A DNA stretch of 64,000 nucleotides, taken from assembly GCF_032854445.1 (NCBI RefSeq), contig NC_088295.1:65391249-65455248 (forward strand), read 5' to 3'. The first letter of the stretch is position 1, and each line of letters opens with the position of its first letter. This document shows, in pieces, positions 22,387 to 35,464 of the stretch. The notes under the pieces were generated by a model, which had not been told where the DNA came from, ran no database searches, and worked only from the letters and a program-made list of their open reading frames with translations. Position numbers and translations under genes: made by a program. This DNA comes from Liolophura sinensis (taxonomy: Eukaryota; Mollusca; Polyplacophora; Chitonida; Chitonidae).

Positions 22387-25300
22387 CCTAAGTTGTTTTC
22401 TTTTTTAAATTTTATTATCATGTTCTGCTTCTAATTATAGATTACTTATTCTTCTAAATGTATCATAATACACTAAAAAGTAACCCGTTAAGAAGTTTGG
22501 GGCGAATTGTTATTTAAATGAGGTATAACATCCTCTTAATATTTGAATTATCTCCCATGGGACCGAAACAATGTCAACAATATGTATGCACCGTATGTAA
22601 ATGAGGATATAAAGGGGTGCTGTATTAGCATAATTTGTCGCCAAGCAAATTTTATGTTAAGAACCAAATAGGCCTACTCATCTTCTAGGAAGTAAAGTGC
22701 GATACAACTTTTGCCGACAAGACAAAAAAAAAAAAAAAAAAAAAACAAGAACGGCCAGTGAGAAGTGTTTCGCTTGGAGAATGGGGGACATCCTCTCTGG
22801 CCTGTCATCGAGTCTACAGTGAAGATAAATCAGCTAGAGATCAGGTAAACCTTGGTTGCGTCATCCACAATGCCAAGCGTGTCACAAGTCAGAGAAATGA
22901 AGGATGTTTTACGGGGTTGGAGTGACTCGCCTGACCCGGATGGCTTCCCGGCAACACAGGCCAACAGAAAGTCACAGCTTACCATAGCCAGTGTTTGCCT
23001 AAAGAACAGGTCCTGTTTGTTTATGCTGTCATTTGTTCTCCGTTCCGTTACATAATTCTCTGCAATATTTATACAATACATACATCTGTCGAGTAAACAC
23101 TCTCTGTATGGGCTATATGATCTGTACCATACCACTACGCAACACAACCTCAAAGGTCGTGGCCAACTCCGCTGGAAAGTGCCAGGAAAGTGCGTGGAAT
23201 TCGCGAAAGTCTTTGGCGATTCCCTCATGTATACAGCCTAGTGCATGAACGTTACACACGCGAGATACTACATGTATCAGCGAACTGAACACTGACAAAA
23301 GATGTCCGAGCCTGTGGTTGAGCCCCGCATACAGGCACGGATAAAGTACTGGATAGTGGTCAGAACAAGTTGGTTCGTCGATGTCAATGAATGTCAACAT
23401 AAAGGATGGTATGGAAAGCGGCTTTTTTTTTATAACACTCTCTTTCGACAACAAAGTACCAACCTTTGATTTGGCCAAATAGTTTTCTCGTATATAACAT
23501 CCAAATACTTCATAAATACCAGATAGTGGGATAATATACCATACCCGATGATTGATATTTTTTAGAAACTGGACAATTACATGTGTTATAAGTGATATAC
23601 TATTTGTTTCACGTTGTGCATGTGCAATGTTTTAAAGCTACCAAGCAGACAGTAAATGCGTGCGGACTGTGGATCGCCCCATGTTGTTCTCTCACGGCTA
23701 AATGCTCTAGTTCATAATTATCCGAGCTATCAAAGTCAACGGGTTTCAGCAAAAAACAATAATAGGCAAGAGATTTTTATTACTCCGTCGCCTCTGTTTC
23801 GGAAAGGATTTTAACTGGAGACAAACACGAAGGTCTGGGTGTATCGCCAACGCGCTCTTAGCTCGGCAATAGCTCTGTTATGATTAAATATTCCGCATAT
23901 GGATGGAATTAAAGATGCGCCAGAAAGCAAACAAAGGGGAAAAGTTGGCGCTCACTGGTATGAGCATTTGTAAGTAATATACATTTCTGAATAGCGTGCA
24001 ACGACGGGATGTTCCCTTGTAGGACTTTGGTTGTTGTCATAAAAACAGCGAGGGGATGGCTATCAAAATTCCACTATGTCCAGCAATAAAGGCAAGTCCC
24101 AGTTCTGGGAAAACAAAACTGTACAAAAGGTGAGCCTGCATAATGCTTTCATTGGGCGGTGTCCAGTCGCCAATCGGCGGCACTAAGGAATTTTGGAACC
24201 ATCGTCTTGGACACGAAGCGTCATGGATTTTCCGCATCAAAAGCGCAGAAAAAATGCAAATGTGATGCTCGGTGCTTTGCGTCCGATGTAATGAGTCTCT
24301 TGAGACAACAAATTTGGCGTCTGGAACAATTTGATTCATACCAATTTCTACCAAGATTTATCATTTCATTGTGTTTTGGAGTTCTTCCACCTCAACCCAG
24401 AACACTGTCAATATTGACGTAAGTTCGAACATTTGTTCCCCAAAATTCATCATATATTGCGTCTGAAATTCAACCACAGGCGTTTCAAAAGATGGAGCGA
24501 GGAAGTGCTGTTTTTTATTACATAAGATTCCAAATATAAAATTCCCATGTTATCAAATAAGAGAAGCTTTTGAAGCGAGGTCTTTTTTTGCTTCATTCCA
24601 CTTTACAGAACCGCTCTTTTGTGTATCGTGCGTGTGTCTATTTCGGTTTCGTTGTACCGTTTGGAGTTTTCGAACCCGGTGAACAAAAGAACAATTGAAA
24701 GTTCCAAGGGCTCCGTTAATCCTTCTAAACCTCAGCTTAGTTTTAACACAAATATTCCCCAGGGGTCCGGTCAACAGTAAGGTCAGAGTAGAACAGTGAT
24801 CATTGAAGGATTCTCTATCTGTAATTATTAATTCTGTTGACTTAACCAATAGCTTCCTGACAGGAAGGTTAATCCTACAGAAGGGCAACAACAACAACCC
24901 CCCCCCCCCCCCTTCCCAAATCTCCGGTCTGTCAGTGCACGGGGAATGTATACGTGATGCCGAGGTATGGAAGTCCGATGCAAATTTGAAAACGTCAAAC
25001 ACTGGCGTAAACTGGGGCAATAATGATGTGCGTGTCCACAGTTGCATAAAGAATAAAGAGTAGTGCAAATCGGGTATATATTTAATTAAGGACTGATTCT
25101 TTCCGGTGATACAAAATATCAAATTGCAGCGTGTTTACAATGCTCGGGCAAGTATATACCTGCAGAATATAAGTAAAATATGAGTTATATAATCTGTGGT
25201 GAATTCAAAGTCAACTGTATATAAGAAAAATCTGTTTCGTAATATTCTCCCATACCAAAGTTTGTAATCGATTTTATTTCCAAAATCACGTCAGCATTGC

Positions 25301-26367
25301 CAGTATCTGCAAAAAGCCAGAATAATAATAATACTAACAATAATAATAATAAATTAAAAATATAATATATAATAACGATATAAAGCTATAGTAACTAAAG
25401 TACATGTAGCCGCTTTGCTTATACTCGACCTTCGTGACTATTTAGTTGCATGTTATTTTATCAAAAAAATCAAAACACAACAAATGATCCAATGTAAATG
25501 TTTAAAAGGTTTTTAACAATTATAAAATTTGATTTATTCATGCATAGGCTCACTTGACTGGTGTTACATGTTTAACGAAAAAAATTGCCACTTGTTTTCA
25601 GGTTTGTGATTGGAGGTAACTGAAAAGCCAGAATGGAGTCAACAATCGCTCTGTGACAGTTAACTGATAGACATCCAGGCTTAAAAGTTCATCCTCTACA
25701 AGCGAGAGCTGGATTCGAGCCTGTGGCATTCTTGATCAGGGTTCTGCTAAATCTCTTTGTATATACCACTGAGCATATGCCACAAGAGCCTCCTATACTG
25801 ATCTGTGCAAACTGCTTTAAATCAACACCAGTGAAAGCCAGCTATAATTACAGACGTGGTGTTAAAAGAATAGATAACACTGGATCAAGTGTATATATGT
25901 ATCAGTGAAGTATATACATTGTATAGGCATCAATGAAGTATATATGTGTCGATAAAGTATATATGTAACGATGAAGTACATATGTATCGATGAAGTATAT
26001 ATGTAACGATGAAATATATATGTAACGATAAAGTGTATCATGTAAATAGCCATGTTAAATGCTTTGCATCAAACTTATTTACCAAACTAATATTACAGGC
26101 ATTTTTCTCTGAAACTCTAATATGATATCTCATGATACTGTTGAAGAACATGTATAGCAGAATCGTCCTATATAAGGCTCCATGCCATAATCGGTTATTC
26201 CATAAACAAAAATGTTATGTAGTCAATAATATTTTTAGAAAATTCTACTGGCAATCAGACATCATTACGTGATTATTTATTCAGTGATATGAATGGTACA
26301 TGTATAGAACGCCATTCTTCACTAATACGAGCCAGCGAGATCATGTTTCAGCTTGATACCGAATAAT
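22385..26367. other. VGLL upstream flank, no gene recognised
   Basis: This includes an A-run (22725-22744), a C-run of about 15 (24898-24912) and more balanced islands at about 22740-23480 and 24040-24410. The longest open frame is 189 codons (24553-25122, minus); it shows no family resemblance and crosses the C-run. The 24040-24410 island carries a perfect octamer ATGCAAAT (24254-24261). The stretch at 25690-25720 has a SINE-like box B (minus strand GGCTCGAATCCAGC). Confidence 0.55.
25890..26042. repeat. ~19-bp tandem repeat (GTATATATGTAACGATGAA)
   Basis: About seven imperfect units of 19 bp, each an AT-rich GTATATATGT followed by a (A/G)(T/A)CGAT(G/A)AA half. The first two units are longer and more diverged. 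Confidence 0.85.
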
Positions 26368-26643
26368 ATTTATTTATTTATTTATTTGACTGGTGTTGTA
26401 AGTCGTACTCAAGAATACTTCACTTATACGACGGCGGCCAGGATTATGGTGGGTGGAAACCGGGCAGAGCTTGGAGGGAAACTCACGACCATCGGCAGGT
26501 TGCTGGGAGACATTCTCACGTACGGCCGGAGAGGAAACCAGCATGAGCTGGACTTGAACTCATAGCGACTTGAGCTCATTGGTCAGAGGCTCCTCGGTCA
26601 TCCCGCTGCGCTAGCTCACTAACCAACGGAGTCAGGAGGCCCC
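26368..26643 (-). repeat. SINE family A, near full-length copy
   Basis: A minus-strand element with all parts. The TTTATTTATTTATTTGACTG tail lies at the left, then TACGACGGCGGCCAGGATTA, then GGTTGCTGGGAGACATTCTC, then a tRNA-like head. On the minus strand box A reads TGGTTAGTGAGCTAGCGCAG (near 26605-26624) and box B AGTTCAAGTCC (near 26550-26560). The open frame inside is incidental. Confidence 0.93.
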
Positions 26644-27999
26644 TTACAATATTGTAAGGCTATAGATGTAAAGCCGTTACAGTTCACGTTATGGCGTATT
26701 TAACTACCAGTTTACTTGACGCGTTAAACTCGAATTAAATATAACAATCAGTGATTGTCGACAATACACAAGACTTAAAGAGTAACATCAGATAAGTGAT
26801 TATGCGAATTTTAACAAATTTCTCGTCATGAAAGGTATATGTCTGAATGTCGAGAACAAAATAGTGAGTGCTAAGTGTTAAAACTAATCCACCGAACAGT
26901 GGTCCATAACTAACAACATACACTGTCTGTGTGATGAACGAGTCACGTCCCCATAGCACCGTACATCTGCAGAACGTGATAACAATGACAACGTGGTGCC
27001 GATAAGAAATCCATGAAACCGTCACTAACTTTTTAAAAGTTTTGCTTCGGTTTCGCCCTTAACTTTGCCATCAATCAAAAACAACAGACATTTTCTCTTC
27101 TTTTCGAGAAAAATAAGTGTACTGGCGACGAACATCTTTTGAAGTTATGTTTGCAGGCCATTTTTTACGACGACTTAAATTATGTATTCTTAAGAATGTA
27201 TGAGGCGATAGTTAACGTATAAGCTGCCGGAAAGACAACTTGGATTACCCAGTAGGGAGACAATAAAAAAACTCACATATTTTTTAAAAAAAGGGAGAGA
27301 GCGGCATAAATCACGTCGGGTATCGCTGTAGCCTAACACCAGCTAATGAGAAACAAATGTCCGAGAGAGAACAAAACACCGTTAGCTCATTTACAGTAAA
27401 TATTGATGTCAATGAGGGATGAAATTGCTAGAGTGGATCAGGGAAGAAGATCCCCGGCTGAACTCTAAGGCCTGTTGTATATAGAAGTTGTATATTTCGT
27501 CTCCGATACACACAACCCTTATAACCGGCACCTGAGAATGGACACCGTTCAGCATAATTGACATGTACTTGAGGTGGTCGGCTTCATGCACATCGGAATG
27601 AATTATATTGCACGAAAGTGAAACATGGATGTGAAGCAAATATGTTACTAACACTATTATATAGGCATGCATGTTTCTCCTGGAGTGAAACTTTACGTAG
27701 CCGGGGTGTAGCGTAAGTATATATAGGAAGATACAACTTCAAAATTGTATCGAAAATTGTACTGAATGAATTGTTGTGGCGCTTAACGCCAAAGTAGCGA
27801 TATTTCAGCCATAGTGTAGCGATTAAAGACTGGAGGTTTTGGTTTTACTTTTGTATATAGTGCACGACTGAAACACAATGCATTGTAATTCCCATAATTA
27901 TTATATCAAAAATTTAAAAATAGTCATTTAAGATATGAAAACATGCATGTATTCAATATCAAATTTTGACATATATGTTGGTTGGTCTTAGTTTCGGTG
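26644..27999. other. Intergenic, no gene recognised
   Basis: AT-rich unique DNA. Open frames up to 96 codons are present on the minus strand, without recognisable motifs. Confidence 0.55.
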
Positions 28000-28005
28000 C
28001 AGTCC

Positions 28006-28007
<2 letters not shown>

Positions 28008-28070
<63 letters not shown>

Positions 28071-28118
28071 GATTATTATTATTATTGTTATTATTGTTAT
28101 TATTGTTATTATTATTAC
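28008..28118. repeat. (ATT)n microsatellite, interrupted
   Basis: About 110 bp of TTA/ATT trinucleotide repeat with GATT and GTT variants near the right end. It gives an artificial poly-tyrosine frame. Confidence 0.98.
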
Positions 28119-28718
28119 TATGTGTATAGTGGCGAATTTCCCTTTGATGGCAAATACGTAAGTAATTTCATCATGATTATATGCTATGTATTTCTTATGT
28201 GCTGTTTATATATCTATATCTTTCCACGTGTTTGCTGAACGATTTCTCAATCGTAACTTACAGTTTGTATTAAATAAATGTCTAATATGAAATAATTTCG
28301 TACAAAGATATGTTATTTTAATGCGCTTGTGTTGACCATTTTCCGCGTCTACTTCATATAATTTATGTGTGGTCACGGGGTCAAAGGCGTAAAATGTGAA
28401 CAGGTACAAATATTTACTTGGAAGAGAAATGAAACAAACACGAGACGAACAGCAGCTACACGATAAACAGCCCCTCAGAAGTCCGCTGTCAAATAAAAAC
28501 CAGGTTCGACAAACTGTAACACCCAAAGATCAAAAGAAGCACGTCGATTGGCGGAGACAGGTGCGGTTCGAATCAGCTGATCCCGCTGTTCCCAGTTGTG
28601 TGCTCTCTTCGTCTGTTTGAGTTGAGTTTGAAAACCCTAGATCTACCCGATACACTAAAAGACTCCTTATACAAATATACGGATTAAATCAAGATATTTT
28701 CGAAAATGTTTTCGACGC

Positions 28719-28721
<3 letters not shown>

Positions 28722-28768
<47 letters not shown>
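28722..28768. repeat. (AT)n microsatellite
   Basis: About 47 bp of pure AT repeat. Confidence 0.97.
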
Positions 28769-28771
<3 letters not shown>

Positions 28772-31129
28772 TGACTATTGATATACATACAATCACCTTT
28801 ATATCTGCTTGCTATATAGATACAATGTAGTCTGCCATATATGGCAATAAAAAACATGCATGAATATGTTTGTTATTATTAAAATCTTAGATAAATCGGT
28901 TGAGATATATCTTATTTAGCTGTTGTACAACAAAGGATGGAAAGGTGTACCTTGACTTGTAACAGTTAAGCGTCATAGGATTAAGAGTACAACAGAGAAA
29001 TGAATCTAAACTCACGTATACCAGGCTCTTTTTAAAGCGGAAATATATTTCATAAACAGGCTTGTCGGAACTACTTTTATATTAATATACTTTGGGGGAT
29101 CAAAGTGTTTTAAACCCTACTAAAGTATACAATTTAAAACAGTTCCAAAAGTTGCATTAATTTAATTAATTAACGACCCATAAATATATAACTGTCTGAT
29201 AACATGAATATAGGTCAAAATCTGTTTTGCAAATTTCGTAATTTGGAAATTTTGGTCTGCAATTTTGGTCTCCATCGCTGATTTATGGATTTGTGTATTT
29301 ACTTACTTACTTACTTCACGTATTCACCAAACTATATACATGTACAAGGACAACTCGTTTTCTTCTTTCCAACAAAATGAACAAAAACTAGCATGTAATT
29401 GCAGTGCAAATACACCATTGTGTGTGGGGAAATGGAACGAAAAAGTAATCATGTTAAAGGGCTATGAAACATTAATTTTGGTGCTTGTCCTATTAACTGT
29501 TATCACACAATAGTTCTACAAATGTATAGGCCTAGGCCTGTAAGTTTAACACGTGCAGAATGGCCGGTATCTGTTACAATATATACGATGGCGATTGTGA
29601 TGCCATTTGTAGCTTGAATCGCTGTATTTGACATCATTAAATACACCACGGGCTACAATAAGAGACAAAGCTTACGAAATAGGCCTATAGACTATATTTC
29701 TTAATCAACTTGTCTTAATTCCTGACAAGTATACAACTGTTCGTAGCTTGTATTTGCCGTATATAACTAACACCAACAATTGGTCTTTCTGGAAAGTGGA
29801 AACAAAATATATCAACACCAGGCTGTTTGCATTTGAGAAATTCTAGACCGCTTTGGACGAAGCGAATCATCAGAAAACCTTCCTCTGCTCTTTTCTTCTT
29901 CACGTGTTACCCAGATCATGTGTCGGCGGTGATTTTTTCTTCATTCTGTGTCTGATTAGAACGCGGCCATTAGCGTACAAGTGGCTCTTTCATCTCCAGG
30001 GTGGTAGGGTCACAGGGGTGGATCGCGCCCCAGAACCCTAACACTCGCGAAACCCACTTTGTTTTCTTCGTTTCGTCTTCCTCGTGGGATAGCCTTTTGC
30101 CAAACCGACTGGTAAATCAGAGTCATCTGTGAGCCGAACTCCGTGTTGTACTCAGTCCTATGATCTCCGCATTCGAATCTGCTGTTCTGTCTCTTTGGGG
30201 GTTTGTTCCTCAATCCAGAGTCCAAGCTTGCAGGCCTCTCTGGTTATCCACACGGAAGCGTCCAAACTGCTTCTGATTAAGAGTTACAATGAAGCAGAGA
30301 GCAACAGGGCCTGATAGCTGAAAGAGCAGTCGCTCTCAGTTGGCCTGTTGTTCACTGTTGGACAAGCCCGCGAGCATCCACCACACTGTTAAATTAAAGA
30401 AAATTAGATCCAAGTGGTTTGTATAAATACTCTACCTAACAAGCTGTGTATGAAAATATTGTTCTATATTTGAAAAGAAGATCGCAGGCGCAAATAATTA
30501 ATCGTCAAATTTTTGTAAAGTAATTTCTCTGCATGCTGTGCCTAAAAGTATTGACTCATGAATAAACACGACAGGCACAAATTATTGTCCAATGTATTGA
30601 AATGAAGCGTCCGTGTGCTGTCACAGGTTTTGCCAGAGGCACAAGTTTTAAGGGGAGAATATGAAGAAACGAAAAAGTCATCCAAAACTAGTTAGAAAAA
30701 CTAGTTAGTATCTATCGATACTTCTCAACAAACAACCAAAAGATTTCATCAGTATATACTTACTATAAAGAAAATATCAGAATGATATATATGAAACAAA
30801 TTATGTCCGCGTCAAGCATTTCTGCTTTGTAATTAAAAAATACCTAATATTCCGAAAGTGAAAAGAGTTAATGTGAGAAATTGGAGAAATACTGGAGCAT
30901 TCATATGATTAAAATTATATTTTTTTTTTGCCTTAATAAGGTGCAAAAATATGTACTGGCACATTACTCCTTACGAAAGCAAAGAGAAATATAACTAAAT
31001 TAAGCACAGAACCATCGAAGAAATTAAGCACAAATGTCAACAGTAAAATAAAAACCATATTGATGCATAGATTATGTGTGTATATTGACCTAGCATCGAT
31101 TACCGTGAGAATGGTTAAATGTTATTACG

Positions 31130-31380
31130 AGCGGATTACACGGGATTTATAGCAGATATAATCCTCAATATAAAAGATTATCACACCGGGATAAGCGGCT
31201 AGGACAAATATTTAGCGAGTATTTGATAATCTTTATCCAAACGGCAACAGGTAAATTTCACATTCCTCAAGAGTTAATAAAGAAGACGCATTACGTTCAG
31301 AACATAGAGGCACGGATTAACCCTGTTTACGTAGCTTTGGAGGAAACATTCATGACTGTTTACGTTTGAATTTCATGAAT
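31130..31380. promoter_or_regulatory. Candidate enhancer: GATA cluster with TEAD and bicoid-type motifs
   Basis: Within about 60 bp there are four GATAA cores (31178-31182 minus, 31191-31195 plus, 31225-31229 plus, 31233-31237 minus). CATTCC at 31261-31266 and GGATTA at 31133-31138 and 31314-31319 lie close by. The stretch lacks simple repeats and SINE homology. Enhancer status is inferred; GATA cores are common in AT-rich DNA. Confidence 0.3.
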
Positions 31381-33193
31381 TAAATTTTTAATTCCCATAT
31401 TCAAATAGCGATGTTAGGGAAAGCACGTTTAAGCTTTTTCGGAAAGGTAAAGCCATGTTATCACATCGGCATTGGGAAATTAAAACAAAAAACTTTAAGA
31501 TCAACAGTGCCGAAATCAAGAACATATTAACGATAGGATGGTTTTATGGGCGTAGTGACCAGAAGAAATCAAGGCATCTTCCCAGGTGTCTGGCACACCT
31601 CTTGGCGTGGAGGCCGCAGTATATAGCGCAAGCAAGAATGAGATTCGAACTCGAGGCCGCATTTATCAAGAATGTTGTCAGAATACGTAGACAATTCCGT
31701 AATAACTACGTACAAACGATAGTAGTTTTAATATTTTACAAAAGCTGATGTTTATTTATCCCAAATAAATAACAAATCAAATTAAATTAGTTTGATTTAC
31801 AATGAAAAATTTCCTATTTTTTAAAAATTATTTTCAACAATAGTTTTGTACCACTTTGAAATCATTGTCAACAATAAAGTTAAATAATAATGTAATAAAT
31901 AAGAATATTGGTGTGTTTAAGATAAACACAAGAATATTTACGCAATAAATATGCTTCATAAAGTAAAAATCCTTTTATTGAAACTGGGGCGAAGGAGCAT
32001 GCAAATCGTAGTTCATTAAATAAATCACATTTTAACTTAAAGTATAGTGTCAAGAAAATGAGGAATAATATATAACTTTTTCTCCTGCGTAGATCAAACG
32101 CTGACACATTTTTGTGCAAACATTTTTTCGCTTGAACGTTAAATTCATCTCTCTGCATGAGTTAAACTTCTCTCATTATTTCTCTGTATTATCTTTTGTG
32201 TTTGGTAACTTTTTATAAAATGACATCAAATAAGCTTTTCCAGATCACAGACGCATCAAAAGCCTTTGCTAGAGGACTGCTTTAATTATAAAATTAATAT
32301 AATGTAGTTGCATTTGAAGAAATTAATGCCCGTGTTATATAGACTTTTTAAACGAATACAGTCAGATATGTTAAAGAGTTTATAGGCATTTTGTCACCAC
32401 AACAAACCCACATGGGGGTCTATATTGGGAACAGTAAAGATCACTTGTATGGGTGTGAAAAGGGTCACTTAAACCATTTAATTTCGAAAAGTAATCGTCG
32501 TGAATAGATGTCACGTCATACACAGAAAGAATAATTACATTTGTACTAAAACGAAGTTTGTTACATAGCAATTACCGAGTGTATAAGGAACAATGTTCTA
32601 AAACTCGGATATAGCAAATGTCTACCTACAAGTTTCCTTTCGAAAATTCAACGAAAGTTTCCGTATAAGTTCACCTTAGCTCACGTTATTCAATTCAGTA
32701 TGGTTTCCAGAAAATGCAACGAAAACGGCAGAAATTGATACGTTGAGACCACCCGTGATCCTGGCGTGGACGTCCATGCGGGGAATTCCCAAAGTCACGC
32801 AATATGAAATGTTTGAATGTTCGTGGCGTTTTCCATTACCAGGCAACAGGGGCGAAATTAATGAACCATGGCAAACCCTAAACTAACGAGAGTCACTTAT
32901 ACCGCCATAATGAGTTTACATTCGAGGCTCGTTTGGGGCAATTAAACCTATATGGGTCTGAGCCATTTTACTTTACGGTGCAAATTTACAGAGGCTATAC
33001 AACAGTAAAAAATTGTTTCCTGTAAGAGTGGCAAGAAATCTCTTGCTTGTAAGTGACAGTGAAAAAAGCATTTACTTGGTTCAAGAAAATCCAGGAAACT
33101 ACGTATATAATAATAAGTGATGACTAAGACAATGAGCACATGATGCATCTATGTGAAAAGTTCTTGACAAGACATATATTCTGCTTATTTTGT

Positions 33194-33392
33194 TATTTAT
33201 TTGATTTATTTATTTGACTGGTGTTTTACGCCGTACTCAAGAACATTTCACTTATACGACGGCGACAAGCGTTATGGTGGGAGGAAATCGGGCAGGGCCA
33301 GGGGAAACCCACGATCATCCGCAGGTTGCTGCAAAACCTTTCAACTTACGGCCGGAGAGGAAAGCAGCATGAGCTGGATTTGAACTCACAGC
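33194..33392 (-). repeat. SINE family A, copy missing its head
   Basis: Tail TTTATTTATTTGACTGGTGT, then TTACGCCGTACTCAAGAACA, then TTATGGTGGGAGGAAATCGG, ending at the box B side (GATTTGAACTCACAGC). The outer tRNA-like part is absent, so the insertion is cut at its 5' end. Confidence 0.92.
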
Positions 33393-34944
33393 TTATTTTG
33401 TGCATGTATGTATAATTCTCTCGTATAGGCCAGACCACACATCGATATTTGAAATAAATACATCCGTGATTATTGTTTTAAGATATATATATATAGGTAA
33501 TTTTAAGTACAACCATGAATGTATATTGGTCTTGAGCACAACATATAAACAGAAAATCGAGCAGTTTATCAAGTTTACAATCTTATTAGCTGGTGGCCGC
33601 CATGGTGCAAGTAAAATTTTCTTGATTACAGAGTAAAACACCGATCAAACAAAAAAAAAATAAAAAAAATAAAAAGAATCTTTCTACTGTATTTATTTTA
33701 TTGAATGCCATAACAATATTGAATTCAATAATGTTAACCCACAGTTCAACTACAGGAAACCTACATCAATAATTAAAAAGGGATCATATATAGGCTTGGC
33801 TACGAAAATTGCTAAGCTATATATGTAAGATTGCGAACACGGCTTTAACATTAACCATTCTCCCCAAGCAGCTCAGGTTGGGCCTATTATACCGGCAGTT
33901 TCCTGCAATTCCTGCACGCCTAGTCATTCCTATATTGATCCTAGGTATGTCGAAAAGTTGGCTAAAGCCAAGTTAAACCATTTTCACGACCCCAAATGTG
34001 TCTTCACGATTATTCTGAAAGATCGGCGATCCATTAGCCTAAGGTTCGTGAACACCACACAGCGTTATTCAGAGGTGTTCGGCGGCCAGAAGATGCGAGC
34101 AATGTCCCCTATATGGAAACCTTACAGAAAAAGAGTTCAATTTCCCTGCTAAGAATTGTAGGAACACGCATTGTTAACAATATATGGTGCATAGAAGGAT
34201 GAGCTAGAGCTGTAGCTGTGTTGAATCACGTTCAGTTTTCACATTATTATGTCATTTGATGGCCAAGACAAGCTAAAATTTGGAACAGCTTACAAAGCTT
34301 TGTTATGTTGAGATACATTTAATGAACTTAATGATGAACTTCTTCGGCCGTAAATTACGGAGCATACATATGAACATTTAGATTTTGTCTTGAACTTTGT
34401 GGAATGGGCCACGGTGTCGAGACATCTTTACCGCTGCATGAATATAAGATAACTTCATTTTTTTATTCATTATAAATCTTTAAAATAAATACATAGATAT
34501 AAACATGTGGAATAAAACTGGCGGGAATAAAGCCCATAGGAGCTTGTTCTAACGCATGGAGATATAATGATAACAGAGTACAAGGGAACATTTGTATGCG
34601 GTGATAACCTCAAACAGGTGTGTTGATTTCACCCGTAATTCCTCAGCTTTTTTTTTACATTCAGCAACTTTACCGCCATCACATAAGTAAAATATTCTTG
34701 AGGACACACGGTGTAATACACCATGCTAAATATCAAATAATTAAAGTAACTACTTTTCAAGGATAAAATTAATTTTTACAGGCGGCTGGGTTCAAAATAT
34801 TTTAATGAGGGCAATCTGTGATGGATTCACTTCTATATAATATATAATATCGCCGAAAAATACCGACTGCATGAGATTCGATCGTTTTAAGATCTTGTCC
34901 AAATCACACAACTCAACCATTCAAATGTTCAAATGCTTCCTATT
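33393..34944. other. Intergenic, no gene recognised
   Basis: AT-rich unique DNA; a SINE-tail remnant (CATCACATAAGTAAAATATT) lies near 34676-34740. No exon is recognised. Confidence 0.55.
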
Positions 34945-35197
34945 CGTAGTGTCTTCGTTGACGATATAGTGGTGTGGGCGTTTGCACATGTCTTTCGCTG
35001 AAGGCCACCTGTCTTCCACCTGTATGTTGCACATGTCTTTACCTCACATTTGGGAAAGTTTGTCTGTAACTTGCCAAAGGTCGGGGGTTTACCCCCTACA
35101 TTCCGGTTCCATTCATCTATAAGCCTGACCTCCATAGTAAAAAAATTCTGAGTATACGGCGATAAACAACAATGAAATGAATAGACAAATGAATAAA
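34945..35197 (+). repeat. SINE family C (diverged)
   Basis: The plus-strand order AAGGTCGGGGGTTTACCCCC, TTCCGGTTCCATTCATCTAT, AAGCCTGACCTCCATAGTAA, then TGAGTATACGGCGATAAACA follows the general plan of the other SINE tails. An internal direct duplication of GCACATGTCTTT occurs (about 34984 and 35029). Family identity is inferred from layout. Confidence 0.5.
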
Positions 35198-35368
35198 TCA
35201 TCAATTATAAATTATATAATTATATCTTTATGTCAGTTGGACGATAATTCATTAAAGAACTCACATTTTCGTTTCAGACGGAAACACGTTTTTACTCCCA
35301 TTTGTGGAGAGATCAGTAAAAATATCAGGTTAGCTGATCTGGGAAAACTCAACATCTATTAATTACAT

Positions 35369-35382
35369 TATGATGATGATGA

Positions 35383-35460
<78 letters not shown>
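35369..35460. repeat. (ATG)n-(AT)n compound microsatellite
   Basis: Five GAT/ATG units followed directly by about 77 bp of pure AT repeat. Confidence 0.97.

Positions 35461-35464
<4 letters not shown>

Larger units (their letters stand above)
28119..33193. other. Intergenic, no gene recognised; contains candidate enhancer islands
   Basis: This includes an (AT)n tract at 28722-28768, a short TTAC repeat near 29300, and a balanced island at about 29840-30350. Another island at 31130-31380 has clustered GATA motifs and one TEAD motif (separate entry), and the 32690-32940 island carries kappaB-like and GLI-like motifs. A SINE-like box B on the minus strand (GAGTTCGAATCTC) is near 31640-31655. 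No exon is recognised. Confidence 0.5.

Noticed and set aside
24553-25122. 189-codon open frame on the minus strand, the longest in the window
   Set aside because: It has no recognisable domain, its composition is unlike a real protein, and it translates a C-homopolymer as poly-Gly. No splice or promoter context supports it.
25890-26042. GTATATATGTAACGATGAA repeats considered as clustered binding sites
   Set aside because: The simple tandem-repeat structure explains the recurrence without invoking function.
27966-28238. 90-codon poly-tyrosine frame
   Set aside because: Translation of the (ATT)n microsatellite.
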